From Candidatus Thorarchaeota archaeon (GTDB taxonomy: Archaea > Asgardarchaeota > Thorarchaeia > Thorarchaeales > Thorarchaeaceae), in NCBI GenBank assembly GCA_016841005.1, contig JAEORG010000106.1, positions 1 to 13,726 on the forward strand: a DNA stretch of 13,726 bases. The letters run 5' to 3'. The notes under the pieces were generated by a model. That model was given only the letters and a program-made list of their open reading frames with translations, did not search any database and was not told the origin of the DNA. Shown piece after piece: positions 7,087 through 13,637 of this stretch. A program made the position numbers and the translations under genes. Every line of letters begins with the position of its first letter. The first letter of the stretch is position 1.

Positions 7087-8607
7087 GTGACTCAGATGTA
7101 TAACAAAGTCACCGACGAGGTCGTTGATAAACTGAAGGCAATCTGCGGTGAGAAGTACGTCACCACCAGCGAGCCACTGCGGCACTCGTATATGGCCAAA
7201 GGTATCATGGGCCTTGAGGCTGTTCTCCCTGAGTGTATTGTGAGACCTGCGAACGCTGAAGAGGTTTCCAAAATACTCATCGTGGCGAACGAGAACCTCA
7301 GTCCTGTCACACCTGCGGCAGGTGGACTTAGCGGAGGTTTTGCTCTCCCGGCTATCGAGCCCGGTGGCATCTACATGGACATGACTCGTATGGATAAACT
7401 GACTGTCGATACTGAGAATCGTGTTATGGTTGTAGAGCCTGGTGTAAAGTCCGGAGACGCATGGAGAATTTTCAAGACACGGTATCCAGAATGGGCACCC
7501 CCAATTCCTGACGGTGCACCCCCAGCAGCCACGGTGCTCGGAGATGCTATTGAGAGAGGTTTCTCACTCGTGACCGGTGTATACGGTCCTCAGGCTGACA
7601 TGATTATGGGTTTGGAGATTGTACTCCCGACCGGAGAGATGTTCCACACAGGTTCATGGGCGCTTGAAGGTGCAAAGCCATTCTATAGATGGGGCGTTGG
7701 TCCTAATCCTGATGGACTGTTCTTAGGATCACAAGGCTCAATGGGCATCATCACCAAGTGTGCAATTAAGATGGTTCCACATCCCCACCATAAAACCGTT
7801 GTAGCATACGGTGGCGAGACCTGGGATGACATCGTAAGACCCACATGGGAGATCTCCAAGCTCGAGATGGGTATTGCTGAACGGACTGTTATGGTCCAAG
7901 GTGGTAACTACGAGCTAGTCATGACCCGATGGCCAAAGGAGAATGTCCCAGTCGACTATGACTTTTACAAGAAGATTGGCGTCGACAAAAAATGGATGAA
8001 CTTTGAGTGCTGGGCACATACCAAGGAAGAACTTGACGAGACCCTCAAGGGCATCGACAAGATCTACAAAGACTATGAGGTCCGAGAGAAGCGGACACTA
8101 CCCCAGCAGGACCTACATCCAAAGCAGGTGGCATCTCGTCTCAAGAAGCCCAACAAGATCGCAGTGCCATACTCACTCTGGCAAGCTGGCTTCCTGTTCA
8201 TCACATGGTACTGTCCATGGCTTGAGTCTGCGGCCATGATGGAGGAGTACTGTGCTGCAATGGAGAACTATGGCTTCCCACCAACAATGTGGGTGGCATC
8301 CATTGACCACGCACGACAGGCAATCGTCATGCCAATTCTCTGCTTTGATAGCACTGAACCGGGTATCTTTGAGAAGATACGCGAGTTCAATCAAGAGACC
8401 ACCAAATCATTCCTGAAGAAGGGTTGGATTAACTACAGACCTGACCCGTTTGTACATGCTCCATTGACCTTTTCAGAAACGAAGGAATACTATAAGATGC
8501 TAGTGAAGTTCCGGAAAGTTCTGGACCCGAACCTGATCCTACATCCAGGTCGACTAGCAATACCCTGGGAATCTGTGACTGACCTACCAAATCCACTTAA
8601 CGAGTGA
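7087..8607 (+). CDS. FAD-binding oxidoreductase of the VAO/PCMH (GlcD-like) family
   Basis: A 506-residue flavoprotein. Residues about 45-235 form the PCMH-type FAD domain: CIVRPANAEEVSKIL, then the pyrophosphate-binding loop PAAGGLSGG (76-84), and DGLFLGSQGSMGIITK (about 209-224). The rest is the FAD-linked oxidase C-terminal domain, ending near LDPNLILHPGR. The run YGPQADMIMGLEIVLPTGE and the FYRWGVGPNPDGLF stretch resemble vanillyl-alcohol oxidase and 4-cresol dehydrogenase more than standard GlcD, so the substrate may be an alcohol, phenol or 2-hydroxy acid. The frame is open back to an ATG at 6967, but the GTG at 7087 has GGAGGA eight or nine bases ahead and is preferred. The gene is followed by an iron-sulfur partner and looks GC-richer than its neighbours. 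Confidence 0.85.
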   Translation: MTQMYNKVTDEVVDKLKAICGEKYVTTSEPLRHSYMAKGIMGLEAVLPECIVRPANAEEVSKILIVANENLSPVTPAAGGLSGGFALPAIEPGGIYMDMTRMDKLTVDTENRVMVVEPGVKSGDAWRIFKTRYPEWAPPIPDGAPPAATVLGDAIERGFSLVTGVYGPQADMIMGLEIVLPTGEMFHTGSWALEGAKPFYRWGVGPNPDGLFLGSQGSMGIITKCAIKMVPHPHHKTVVAYGGETWDDIVRPTWEISKLEMGIAERTVMVQGGNYELVMTRWPKENVPVDYDFYKKIGVDKKWMNFECWAHTKEELDETLKGIDKIYKDYEVREKRTLPQQDLHPKQVASRLKKPNKIAVPYSLWQAGFLFITWYCPWLESAAMMEEYCAAMENYGFPPTMWVASIDHARQAIVMPILCFDSTEPGIFEKIREFNQETTKSFLKKGWINYRPDPFVHAPLTFSETKEYYKMLVKFRKVLDPNLILHPGRLAIPWESVTDLPNPLNE

Positions 8608-8632
8608 AAGTTTGGAGGGAAATAAGTTACAA

Positions 8633-8661
8633 TTCCTAACCTTTAAATCCCAATTTAGGAA
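8633..8661. repeat. Inverted repeat TTCCTAA-N15-TTAGGAA between the two operon genes
   Basis: Seven-base perfect arms (8633-8639, 8655-8661) flank a TATA-like TTTAAA in the 72-base gap between the flavoprotein and iron-sulfur genes. The right arm ends just before the next ribosome-binding site (GGAGG, 8665-8669). It may be an mRNA hairpin that sets the ratio of the two subunits; the long loop makes a chance match possible. Confidence 0.3.
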
Positions 8662-8679
8662 CAAGGAGGAAGATTGACT

Positions 8680-9999
8680 ATGACAAGTCTTGAAGATCTT
8701 CGAAGGATCAACGCACGCTGTATTCACTGTCGAGCGTGTCAGTATGCCTACTCAGGTGAACCAGACCGAGAAGGTGAGGATGAAGTCTATACTGGCATGC
8801 TACAGGGCTGTCCGGCAGGTCTGTATTTCGGCTGGGAAGGTTACTATAACAGCGGAAAACAGTGGATGGCACGAGCATTTCTCAATGGTGAACTCCCAGC
8901 AAGCAAGGAATTCCTAGAGGTTGCAGAAGCTTGTACAACATGCGGAATGTGCGAGACTCAGTGTCCAAACTATATTGATACTGTGCATATTACAGAGGCA
9001 CTTCGCGCAGCTATTATCGAATCTGGAGTTGAGCCACTACCCAAACACAAGGGGATGGGTGATCGTGTCGCAGTAGAAGATATGAGAAATCCATATGGCG
9101 AGCCTCGAGAGGAACGCACAAAGTGGATGGGTGAAGAATCCTCAGAAGTTGACAAGTCGAAGACAGGTATTGCATACTATATTGGATGCACAGCCGCATA
9201 TAGACAGCCGCAGATTGCAGACCATACTGCAAGTATTCTCAGGAAACTAGGTGTCGATTTCACTGTAGTTAGCGATGAAGTATGTTGTGGATCGCCAATA
9301 CTACGAACTGGTCAACGAGCTGGATTCAAAGCTGTTATGGAGAAGAATCTGGAGTTGTTCAAGGACTATGACCTAGTTCTCTTTAGTTGCGCAGGATGTT
9401 ACAAGACATTTCGAAATGACTATCCAGAATTTAGCGGTGAACCGCTCCCCTTCAAGGTTCGACATGCTGTTGAATATGCCTATGACCTGATTAGCGAAGG
9501 AAAACTTCCACTCAAGGGCTCTTACGACAAGAAGGTCACCTGGCATGATCCCTGTCACAGCATTCGACACATTGGAATTGCCATTGAGAAGGAGATTCTG
9601 AAGAACTCCAATAATTGGCTCTTGGACAGTAGAAAGGCTGAGAAGGCCAAGGATGAACACTACGAGCTTCCACGTGTCGTATTGAGCAACATACCTGGTC
9701 TTGAAATGGTTGAGATGTACCGAAACCGAGGTAATAGCTTCTGCTGTGGCGCTGGCGGAGGTGTCAAGGCGCAATTCCCAGACATGGCATTGTTTGCATC
9801 CAAGGAAAGACTCAAGGAAGCCGCCGCTACAGGTGCTGAGGTCATTATGACCAGTTGCCCATTCTGTGTGACCAACTTCAAGGATGGCGTAGCCGCATTG
9901 AAGAAGGAAGAGGAAGAAACCGGTAAGGACCTCTCCGACCAAGGCTCAAAGCTTGAAGTCGTAGAACTGCTTGAATTGCTAGATTCGATGCTTGAATAA
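8680..9999 (+). CDS. Iron-sulfur oxidoreductase with two CCG domains (HdrD/GlcF-like)
   Basis: A 439-residue electron-transfer subunit. An N-terminal ferredoxin-like part has a normal cluster site CTTCGMCETQCP (Cys85, 88, 91, 95) and an unusual first site with Cys14, Cys17, Cys20 and then Cys44 before Pro. Two CCG domains follow: Cys170, CysCys202-203, Cys237/240, and Cys292, CysCys355-356 (CCGAGGG), Cys393/396 (CPFC). In heterodisulfide reductase such domains bind special 4Fe-4S clusters; in GlcF- and LldE-type proteins they pass electrons from a flavoprotein to a carrier. It has no membrane segment, so it is probably cytosolic or peripheral. The ATG at 8680 and a TTG at 8674 share the same ribosome-binding site; I chose the ATG. 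It ends in an acidic tail and precedes a terminator. Confidence 0.88.
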   Translation: MTSLEDLRRINARCIHCRACQYAYSGEPDREGEDEVYTGMLQGCPAGLYFGWEGYYNSGKQWMARAFLNGELPASKEFLEVAEACTTCGMCETQCPNYIDTVHITEALRAAIIESGVEPLPKHKGMGDRVAVEDMRNPYGEPREERTKWMGEESSEVDKSKTGIAYYIGCTAAYRQPQIADHTASILRKLGVDFTVVSDEVCCGSPILRTGQRAGFKAVMEKNLELFKDYDLVLFSCAGCYKTFRNDYPEFSGEPLPFKVRHAVEYAYDLISEGKLPLKGSYDKKVTWHDPCHSIRHIGIAIEKEILKNSNNWLLDSRKAEKAKDEHYELPRVVLSNIPGLEMVEMYRNRGNSFCCGAGGGVKAQFPDMALFASKERLKEAAATGAEVIMTSCPFCVTNFKDGVAALKKEEEETGKDLSDQGSKLEVVELLELLDSMLE

Positions 10000-10008
10000 T
10001 TTCTTAGA

Positions 10009-10054
10009 GACCCTGCTTCTCTGCAGGGTCCTTTGACTTCTTTTGATTTTTATT
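10009..10054 (+). terminator. Hairpin plus T-rich terminator of the flavoprotein/CCG operon
   Basis: A perfect eight-base stem (GACCCTGC at 10009-10016 with GCAGGGTC at 10023-10030) and a six-base loop are followed by a T-rich stretch to about 10054. It starts ten bases after the iron-sulfur gene's stop. The convergent kinase gene ends at 10053, so the T-rich part abuts its last codons. Confidence 0.75.
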
Positions 10055-11129
10055 ATAAATCCGGAATATCAAGAGGTAGTGTAATTCTGAATGCCGCACC
10101 TTTACCAAAAGAGGAACTTTCAAGCAATTCAATCATGCCATTATACCCCTCGATGATGCGTCTACAGATGTAAAGCCCCAATCCACTTCCTGATGTCGAT
10201 GTACCTCGTTCAAATAGGACTGTTTTCAATTTCTCAGGAATTCCAGGACCATCATCAACTATGTCAATCTGCAATGTATCTGAAAATATCTCGATTCTAA
10301 CAAATATGGTCGAAGAAGGTCCAGCATATTTCTCAGAATTTCTGAACAGATTATCAAACACAAACGCCAATAGTCTTCTATCACTTAGATTCACAGGTTT
10401 CATAGTAATAGGTCTCTCGAAGATTGCCTTGATATCTGGATGCATCTCTTTTGTGTGCGAGAGACTTTCTTCAATGAGATCTTCTAATCTCCCGGATTCC
10501 TCAATAATCGTTGGAGCCAATACTTCTAGAATATTCTTCATTCGACAGAGTCCTGACTTTGCTATCGAAATACACTCGAGAGGAATTGAGTTGTCTTCCA
10601 GCATCATCACTGATACATCAAGTGCGTTCTCGACGATTTGAATATCATTTCTCATGTCGTGCTGAATTAGACTTGCCATAAGGTCAATTGCGGAGAGAGA
10701 GCTTCGTAGTCTATGTTCATTCTGATTTATCTCCGATAGGTCTCGGTTTACTGCTTGAAAACCTACGAACTTCTCGTCAACATATATCGGTACTGCGCGA
10801 CTATGAGCAGGAAAAGTTGTTCCATCCTTTCTAATTGCAAGATAAGTATGATCAAGAAGTGCAATCTTCTCCCCAGAATTTGCTCGCTCAATATACATCA
10901 AAAGACCCTCAATGTAATCAGAATGAACAAATGATCGAAGTGGCTTGCCAGTGACCTCGATTTGACTTGTATACTTGAACATATCAAGGGCAAAATCGTT
11001 ACACCATACAAAACAACCATCTGAATCGAAGATACTTATTGCATCTACATTGTTATGACAGATTGCACCAAGATGATAATGGTAATCTTCCAGATTTGAG
11101 AAGACAATTTCGTCATGTGATACGGTCAT
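10053..11129 (-). CDS. Cytosolic PAS-domain sensor histidine kinase
   Basis: A 358-residue kinase without membrane segments. Residues about 20-130 form a PAS domain (VDAISIFDSDGCFVWCNDFA, then LAIRKDGTTFPAHSRAVPI). The phosphoacceptor helix has LIQHDMRNDI with His157, and the ATP-binding domain has the N box (NLFRNSEKY, Asn260 and Asn264), the G1 box DDGPGIP (292-298) and the G2 box GSGLGLYICRRI (314-325). It should autophosphorylate on His in response to a PAS-bound ligand or redox signal. No receiver protein is encoded nearby, so its partner is elsewhere. The frame extends to a GTG at 11198, but the extra 23 residues look unconserved; the ATG at 11129 with an upstream GGTG is preferred, moderately surely. 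It converges with the CCG operon. Confidence 0.88.
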   Translation of the reverse strand: MTVSHDEIVFSNLEDYHYHLGAICHNNVDAISIFDSDGCFVWCNDFALDMFKYTSQIEVTGKPLRSFVHSDYIEGLLMYIERANSGEKIALLDHTYLAIRKDGTTFPAHSRAVPIYVDEKFVGFQAVNRDLSEINQNEHRLRSSLSAIDLMASLIQHDMRNDIQIVENALDVSVMMLEDNSIPLECISIAKSGLCRMKNILEVLAPTIIEESGRLEDLIEESLSHTKEMHPDIKAIFERPITMKPVNLSDRRLLAFVFDNLFRNSEKYAGPSSTIFVRIEIFSDTLQIDIVDDGPGIPEKLKTVLFERGTSTSGSGLGLYICRRIIEGYNGMIELLESSSFGKGAAFRITLPLDIPDL

Positions 11130-11283
11130 TGAATTGACACCACTGCTGCTGTGATTATAGGGTTCTTGTTGGATTCGAATAGCAGCTTCGAAATTCACCG
11201 CCTGCTATAACATGTAACGTCGATACAGTGTCTAGTGTACGGTCTAATTGGATAGCAGCTGTTCCATACATTCCACGGTCCCC

Positions 11284-11307
11284 TGGATACAAGTATGGGT
11301 GTATCCA
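11284..11307. promoter_or_regulatory. Inverted repeat TGGATACA-N8-TGTATCCA upstream of the kinase gene
   Basis: Perfect eight-base arms (11284-11291, 11300-11307) with an eight-base spacer. On the minus strand, a TATA-like ATTATATAG lies about 25 bases upstream (core 11329-11335), so the repeat would begin at the expected transcription start of the kinase mRNA. This suits a repressor operator or a leader hairpin. The surrounding 288-base gap (11130-11417) holds no gene that I can support. Confidence 0.4.
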
Positions 11308-11328
11308 AGAGCGAAGCCAAAATTTACT

Positions 11329-11335
11329 CTATATA
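11329..11335 (-). promoter_or_regulatory. TATA-like element upstream of the kinase gene
   Basis: The minus strand reads ATTATATAG around these bases. The kinase ATG is about 200 bases downstream, giving a long leader if used. The box is A/T-symmetric and could point either way, but no plus-strand gene follows. Confidence 0.35.
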
Positions 11336-11383
11336 ATTCTAATTTGTATACACAACTAAATCAGAATAACCTAGAGGTAGAAA

Positions 11384-11404
11384 AGAGCTCCTCTAATGGG
11401 CTCT
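11384..11404 (-). terminator. Weak hairpin terminator candidate
   Basis: On the minus strand, AGAGC and GCTCT pair across an 11-base loop and are followed by TTTT, 14 bases after the end of the three-segment membrane protein gene. The stem is short, so termination is only plausible. Confidence 0.3.
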
Positions 11405-11417
11405 CCTCTACTACTTC

Positions 11418-12182
11418 CTATCCAACAAACTGACGAGCGTATGCTGCGCCGTCCTTTGGTGGTTCCTCATCTACTTCTTCTTGTCTGAAGCGAGTTCTCT
11501 TCTCTTTGCCTATGCATAAGCCACCAAGAATAAAGAAGAATGAACCTGCAATCAATAGAAACTTGTAGCTCTCCCAGGCAAGAACTTCATTGAAGAATCC
11601 TGAAACTAATGGCTGTGAAAGGGTTACTGTATAGTAATGTACCCCTAACCAGCTGACTTCCACATCATACTGACCCGGTTGTATCGAAATGAATGTATCA
11701 TCTGAAATTGTGGGTGACAACGCATTACCATTCAGTGAAATTGACTGCGATGTTATCACTTCACCATCCTGTTTGAAGTCTACATTAATTGTTGTAGATT
11801 CTGATTCTTCCAGAGTACACACTACATGAATGTCAACTGCACTCTGATATGCTATCCCATCGTACAATGTGATATGAGTTGAATGATCTCCAGTATAGTA
11901 CTGAATTTGAGCTTCATTCAAACCATGATAATCTGCCATTGGATGAGGTATAAGTGCGATAACAAGAAACAGTGTGATTACAAAAGTAAATGACGGAATC
12001 AATAGTGGCTTAATCTTCAGCCACCTCAGAACTCCCTCTTCACTTCTAGTTCCGATAAAAACTCCAACCATCAGAACGAGAAATGTAACCGCACCTGAAT
12101 ATGCTAATACCATTACAAGGCTGTCTGTAGCTGCACCCAGCATGACATAGCCTGAATCAACAATAGGATCGTTACCAACCAT
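11418..12182 (-). CDS. Unrecognised membrane protein with an external beta-rich domain
   Basis: A 254-residue protein. Two membrane segments lie near the N-terminus (about residues 22-44 and 58-78). They are followed by about 130 polar, beta-rich residues with an Ig-like or CARDB-like feel (ITVDVD-type strands such as TTINVDFKQDGEVI and PGQYDVEVSWLGVHYYTVTL). A third membrane segment (208-226) leads to a charged cytosolic tail (KEKRTRFRQEEVDEEPPKD). With three segments the N-terminus should be outside, so the middle domain faces out. I recognise no family; the strands suggest binding of a protein or surface polymer. The ATG at 12182 has GGAG at 12192-12195. An 83-base gap with a TATA-like TTTATC separates it from the upstream small gene. 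Confidence 0.7.
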   Translation of the reverse strand: MVGNDPIVDSGYVMLGAATDSLVMVLAYSGAVTFLVLMVGVFIGTRSEEGVLRWLKIKPLLIPSFTFVITLFLVIALIPHPMADYHGLNEAQIQYYTGDHSTHITLYDGIAYQSAVDIHVVCTLEESESTTINVDFKQDGEVITSQSISLNGNALSPTISDDTFISIQPGQYDVEVSWLGVHYYTVTLSQPLVSGFFNEVLAWESYKFLLIAGSFFFILGGLCIGKEKRTRFRQEEVDEEPPKDGAAYARQFVG

Positions 12183-12265
12183 GAATTAGATCTCCACGTT
12201 TCTGGACAAATCCAGTTAACCCTCTAATGGAAATTCTGTTTTGAAATGAGATAAACTCTTCGAGA

Positions 12266-12610
12266 TTAAGGCTCGTCGTCTACTTCTGGCCAACAAAACA
12301 GTGAGTTTTCTGGAGCTGTAGCTGCTTTGATTGCTAGCTCCGCATCAAACATTTTCCGGTCAATGAACTCCCCCCAGAGTTCACTACCTCCATCAGCTTC
12401 TGTTGGTATTAGATAACTTTCAGGTCTATAGCTAACGAATATGTAGATTTCATCTGGGCTCAAAAAATCCCCTGTCTTGAAACAGACACGCGTAATTTCG
12501 GACCATGTGATAGATTCTCTAATTTCATCTCGCCCTGGTGCATGAATATGGATATAGATTGATTCCTCGTCAAATGTTACATGAAACCATTCTTCAAGTG
12601 GACCCACCAT
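12266..12610 (-). CDS. Small acidic soluble protein, unrecognised
   Basis: A 114-residue protein with no membrane segment. It has an N-terminal beta-rich part (WFHVTFDEESIYIHI), then WSEITRVCFKTGDFLSPDEIYIF, and a tight motif run RPESYLIPTEADGG, ELWGEF and FDAELAIKAA, ending SLFCWP. The pattern strikes me as similar to small bacterial proteins of unknown function, some of them immunity-like, but I cannot name a family. The ATG at 12610 is preferred over the GTG at 12613, because AGGTGAT at 12616-12622 lies seven bases ahead of the ATG but only four ahead of the GTG (measured from GGTG). It is divergent from the ankyrin-repeat gene across a 118-base promoter region. Confidence 0.7.
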   Translation of the reverse strand: MVGPLEEWFHVTFDEESIYIHIHAPGRDEIRESITWSEITRVCFKTGDFLSPDEIYIFVSYRPESYLIPTEADGGSELWGEFIDRKMFDAELAIKAATAPENSLFCWPEVDDEP

Positions 12611-12647
12611 CACGTATCACCTGTTATGCTGATATGAAAAGGATGAG

Positions 12648-12653
12648 ATATAG
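12648..12653 (-). promoter_or_regulatory. TATA-like element of the small acidic protein gene
   Basis: The minus strand reads AACTATATCT around these bases, about 40 bases before the ATG at 12610. The predicted transcription start falls just ahead of the ribosome-binding site. Confidence 0.35.
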
Positions 12654-12662
12654 TTTGTTTTA

Positions 12663-12679
12663 GATTGATGCACTCAATC
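12663..12679. promoter_or_regulatory. Inverted repeat GATTGA-N5-TCAATC between divergent promoters
   Basis: Six-base perfect arms (12663-12668, 12674-12679) lie between the minus-strand TATA-like box at 12648-12653 and the plus-strand one at 12682-12688. A protein bound here could control both genes. Arms of six bases are short, so this rests mainly on position. Confidence 0.3.
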
Positions 12680-12681
12680 AT

Positions 12682-12688
12682 CATATAC
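12682..12688 (+). promoter_or_regulatory. TATA-like element of the ankyrin gene
   Basis: CATATAC, about 44 bases before the TTG start at 12729. Transcription from about 12711 would just include the ribosome-binding site at 12716-12723. Confidence 0.35.
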
Positions 12689-12715
12689 ACTGTTTCATTA
12701 TTCTTTGTAGTCTTT

Positions 12716-12723
12716 AGAGGTGA
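12716..12723 (+). promoter_or_regulatory. Ribosome-binding site that decides the ankyrin start
   Basis: AGAGGTGA is a near-perfect anti-Shine-Dalgarno match. It includes the GTG at 12720, so that GTG cannot also be the start codon; the TTG at 12729 is six bases beyond its GGTG core. Confidence 0.6.
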
Positions 12724-12728
12724 ACTTG

Positions 12729-13637
12729 TTGAAGGAAGTTGATACACAGCTAATTCAAGCTGCAGAGAATGGTGACATAGAAGGCGTGAAAGCTGCATTG
12801 GAATCTGGAGCTGACATAAACGCACAAGACGAATTCTTTCGGGATACTGCTTTACACAAAGCTGCGAGTGCGGGTCATATAGATGTCGTTGAACTATTGA
12901 TAGCGCGGGGAGCTGACATGCTCCTACTCAATGGAGTTGATTTTACTCCTCTACATCTTGCTGCACGAGACGGTAGACTGAGTGTAGTTCAATTAATCCT
13001 TGATAAGATTGATTCGATTCCTGAGCGATTGCTAAATGATGCCATTCATGTTGCTTCTATGTCTGTCTATGGTTCTGATATTATTGTTAGAGCTTTAGAT
13101 GACTATAGAACTAAACAAGTCCGACCTTCAACTGAGGGCCTTGAATCTGCAAATGTGCAATTGTTGGAATCTTCAGAGAGTGGAAATCTCGATGTTGTAA
13201 AGAATGCGCTCTCTGATGGAGCCGATCCGAATGTAGTTGATGATAGAGGAATGCGACCGCTTCTTTGGGCTGCCTTGCGAGGGCATCTAGGCATCGTCAA
13301 AGTTCTCATCGAAAAAGGTGCAGATATCAATGGTACAAACACTGCTGAGTGGACTGCATTGATGGAAGCAGCAATGGAGGGGCATCTCGATGTAGTCAAG
13401 TATCTTGTGGACAATGGTGCGGATGTAAATGCAAGAACCTTCGTTTCTGGAACTGCCCTAATGTTTTCCTCAGGGAATGGTCACATTGGGGTGGTCAAGT
13501 TCCTGTTAGCAAGTGGGGCAGACAAAACAATTGAGATTGAAGGAACTGATGGTGATGACGGTATGACTGCCTTAGATTATGCCCGACAATATGGTCGATG
13601 GGAGATTGCAAAACTTCTGCAAGATGAATCAATCTAA
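12729..13637 (+). CDS. Ankyrin-repeat protein
   Basis: A 302-residue protein made almost wholly of ankyrin repeats, which form stacked helical hairpins that bind other proteins. Clear repeats include TALHKAASAGHIDVVELLIARGAD, TPLHLAARDGRLSVVQLI, PLLWAALRGHLGIVKVLIEKGAD, TALMEAAMEGHLDVVKYLV and TALMFSSGNGHIGVVKFLL. There are about eight, in two blocks separated by a degenerate linker (roughly residues 97-140). Each block opens with a similar capping repeat (LIQAAENGDIEGV and LLESSESGNLDVV), which hints at duplication of a four-repeat unit. There is no signal peptide, membrane segment or catalytic domain, so it is probably a cytosolic binding protein. A TTG start at 12729 fits the ribosome-binding site better than the upstream GTG. 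The partner is unknown. Confidence 0.88.
   Translation: MKEVDTQLIQAAENGDIEGVKAALESGADINAQDEFFRDTALHKAASAGHIDVVELLIARGADMLLLNGVDFTPLHLAARDGRLSVVQLILDKIDSIPERLLNDAIHVASMSVYGSDIIVRALDDYRTKQVRPSTEGLESANVQLLESSESGNLDVVKNALSDGADPNVVDDRGMRPLLWAALRGHLGIVKVLIEKGADINGTNTAEWTALMEAAMEGHLDVVKYLVDNGADVNARTFVSGTALMFSSGNGHIGVVKFLLASGADKTIEIEGTDGDDGMTALDYARQYGRWEIAKLLQDESI

Noticed and set aside
9373..9942. Long minus-strand open frame (189 codons) opposite the CCG gene
   Set aside because: It lies wholly inside a well-supported iron-sulfur protein gene; the translated product has no recognisable motif.
10261..10641. Plus-strand open frame (126 codons) opposite the histidine kinase
   Set aside because: The kinase's catalytic boxes lie across the same bases; the frame has no domain or good ribosome-binding site.
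11178..11260. Repeated ATAGCAGCT near the kinase start (about 11179 and 11252)
   Set aside because: Nine bases only, with one copy inside the longer kinase frame; no further repeats or regular spacing.
11389..12230. Ten-base repeat CCTCTAATGG at 11389-11398 and 12221-12230 flanking the membrane protein gene
   Set aside because: Many ten-base matches are expected by chance in this length of DNA; no longer similarity or duplicated target site surrounds them.
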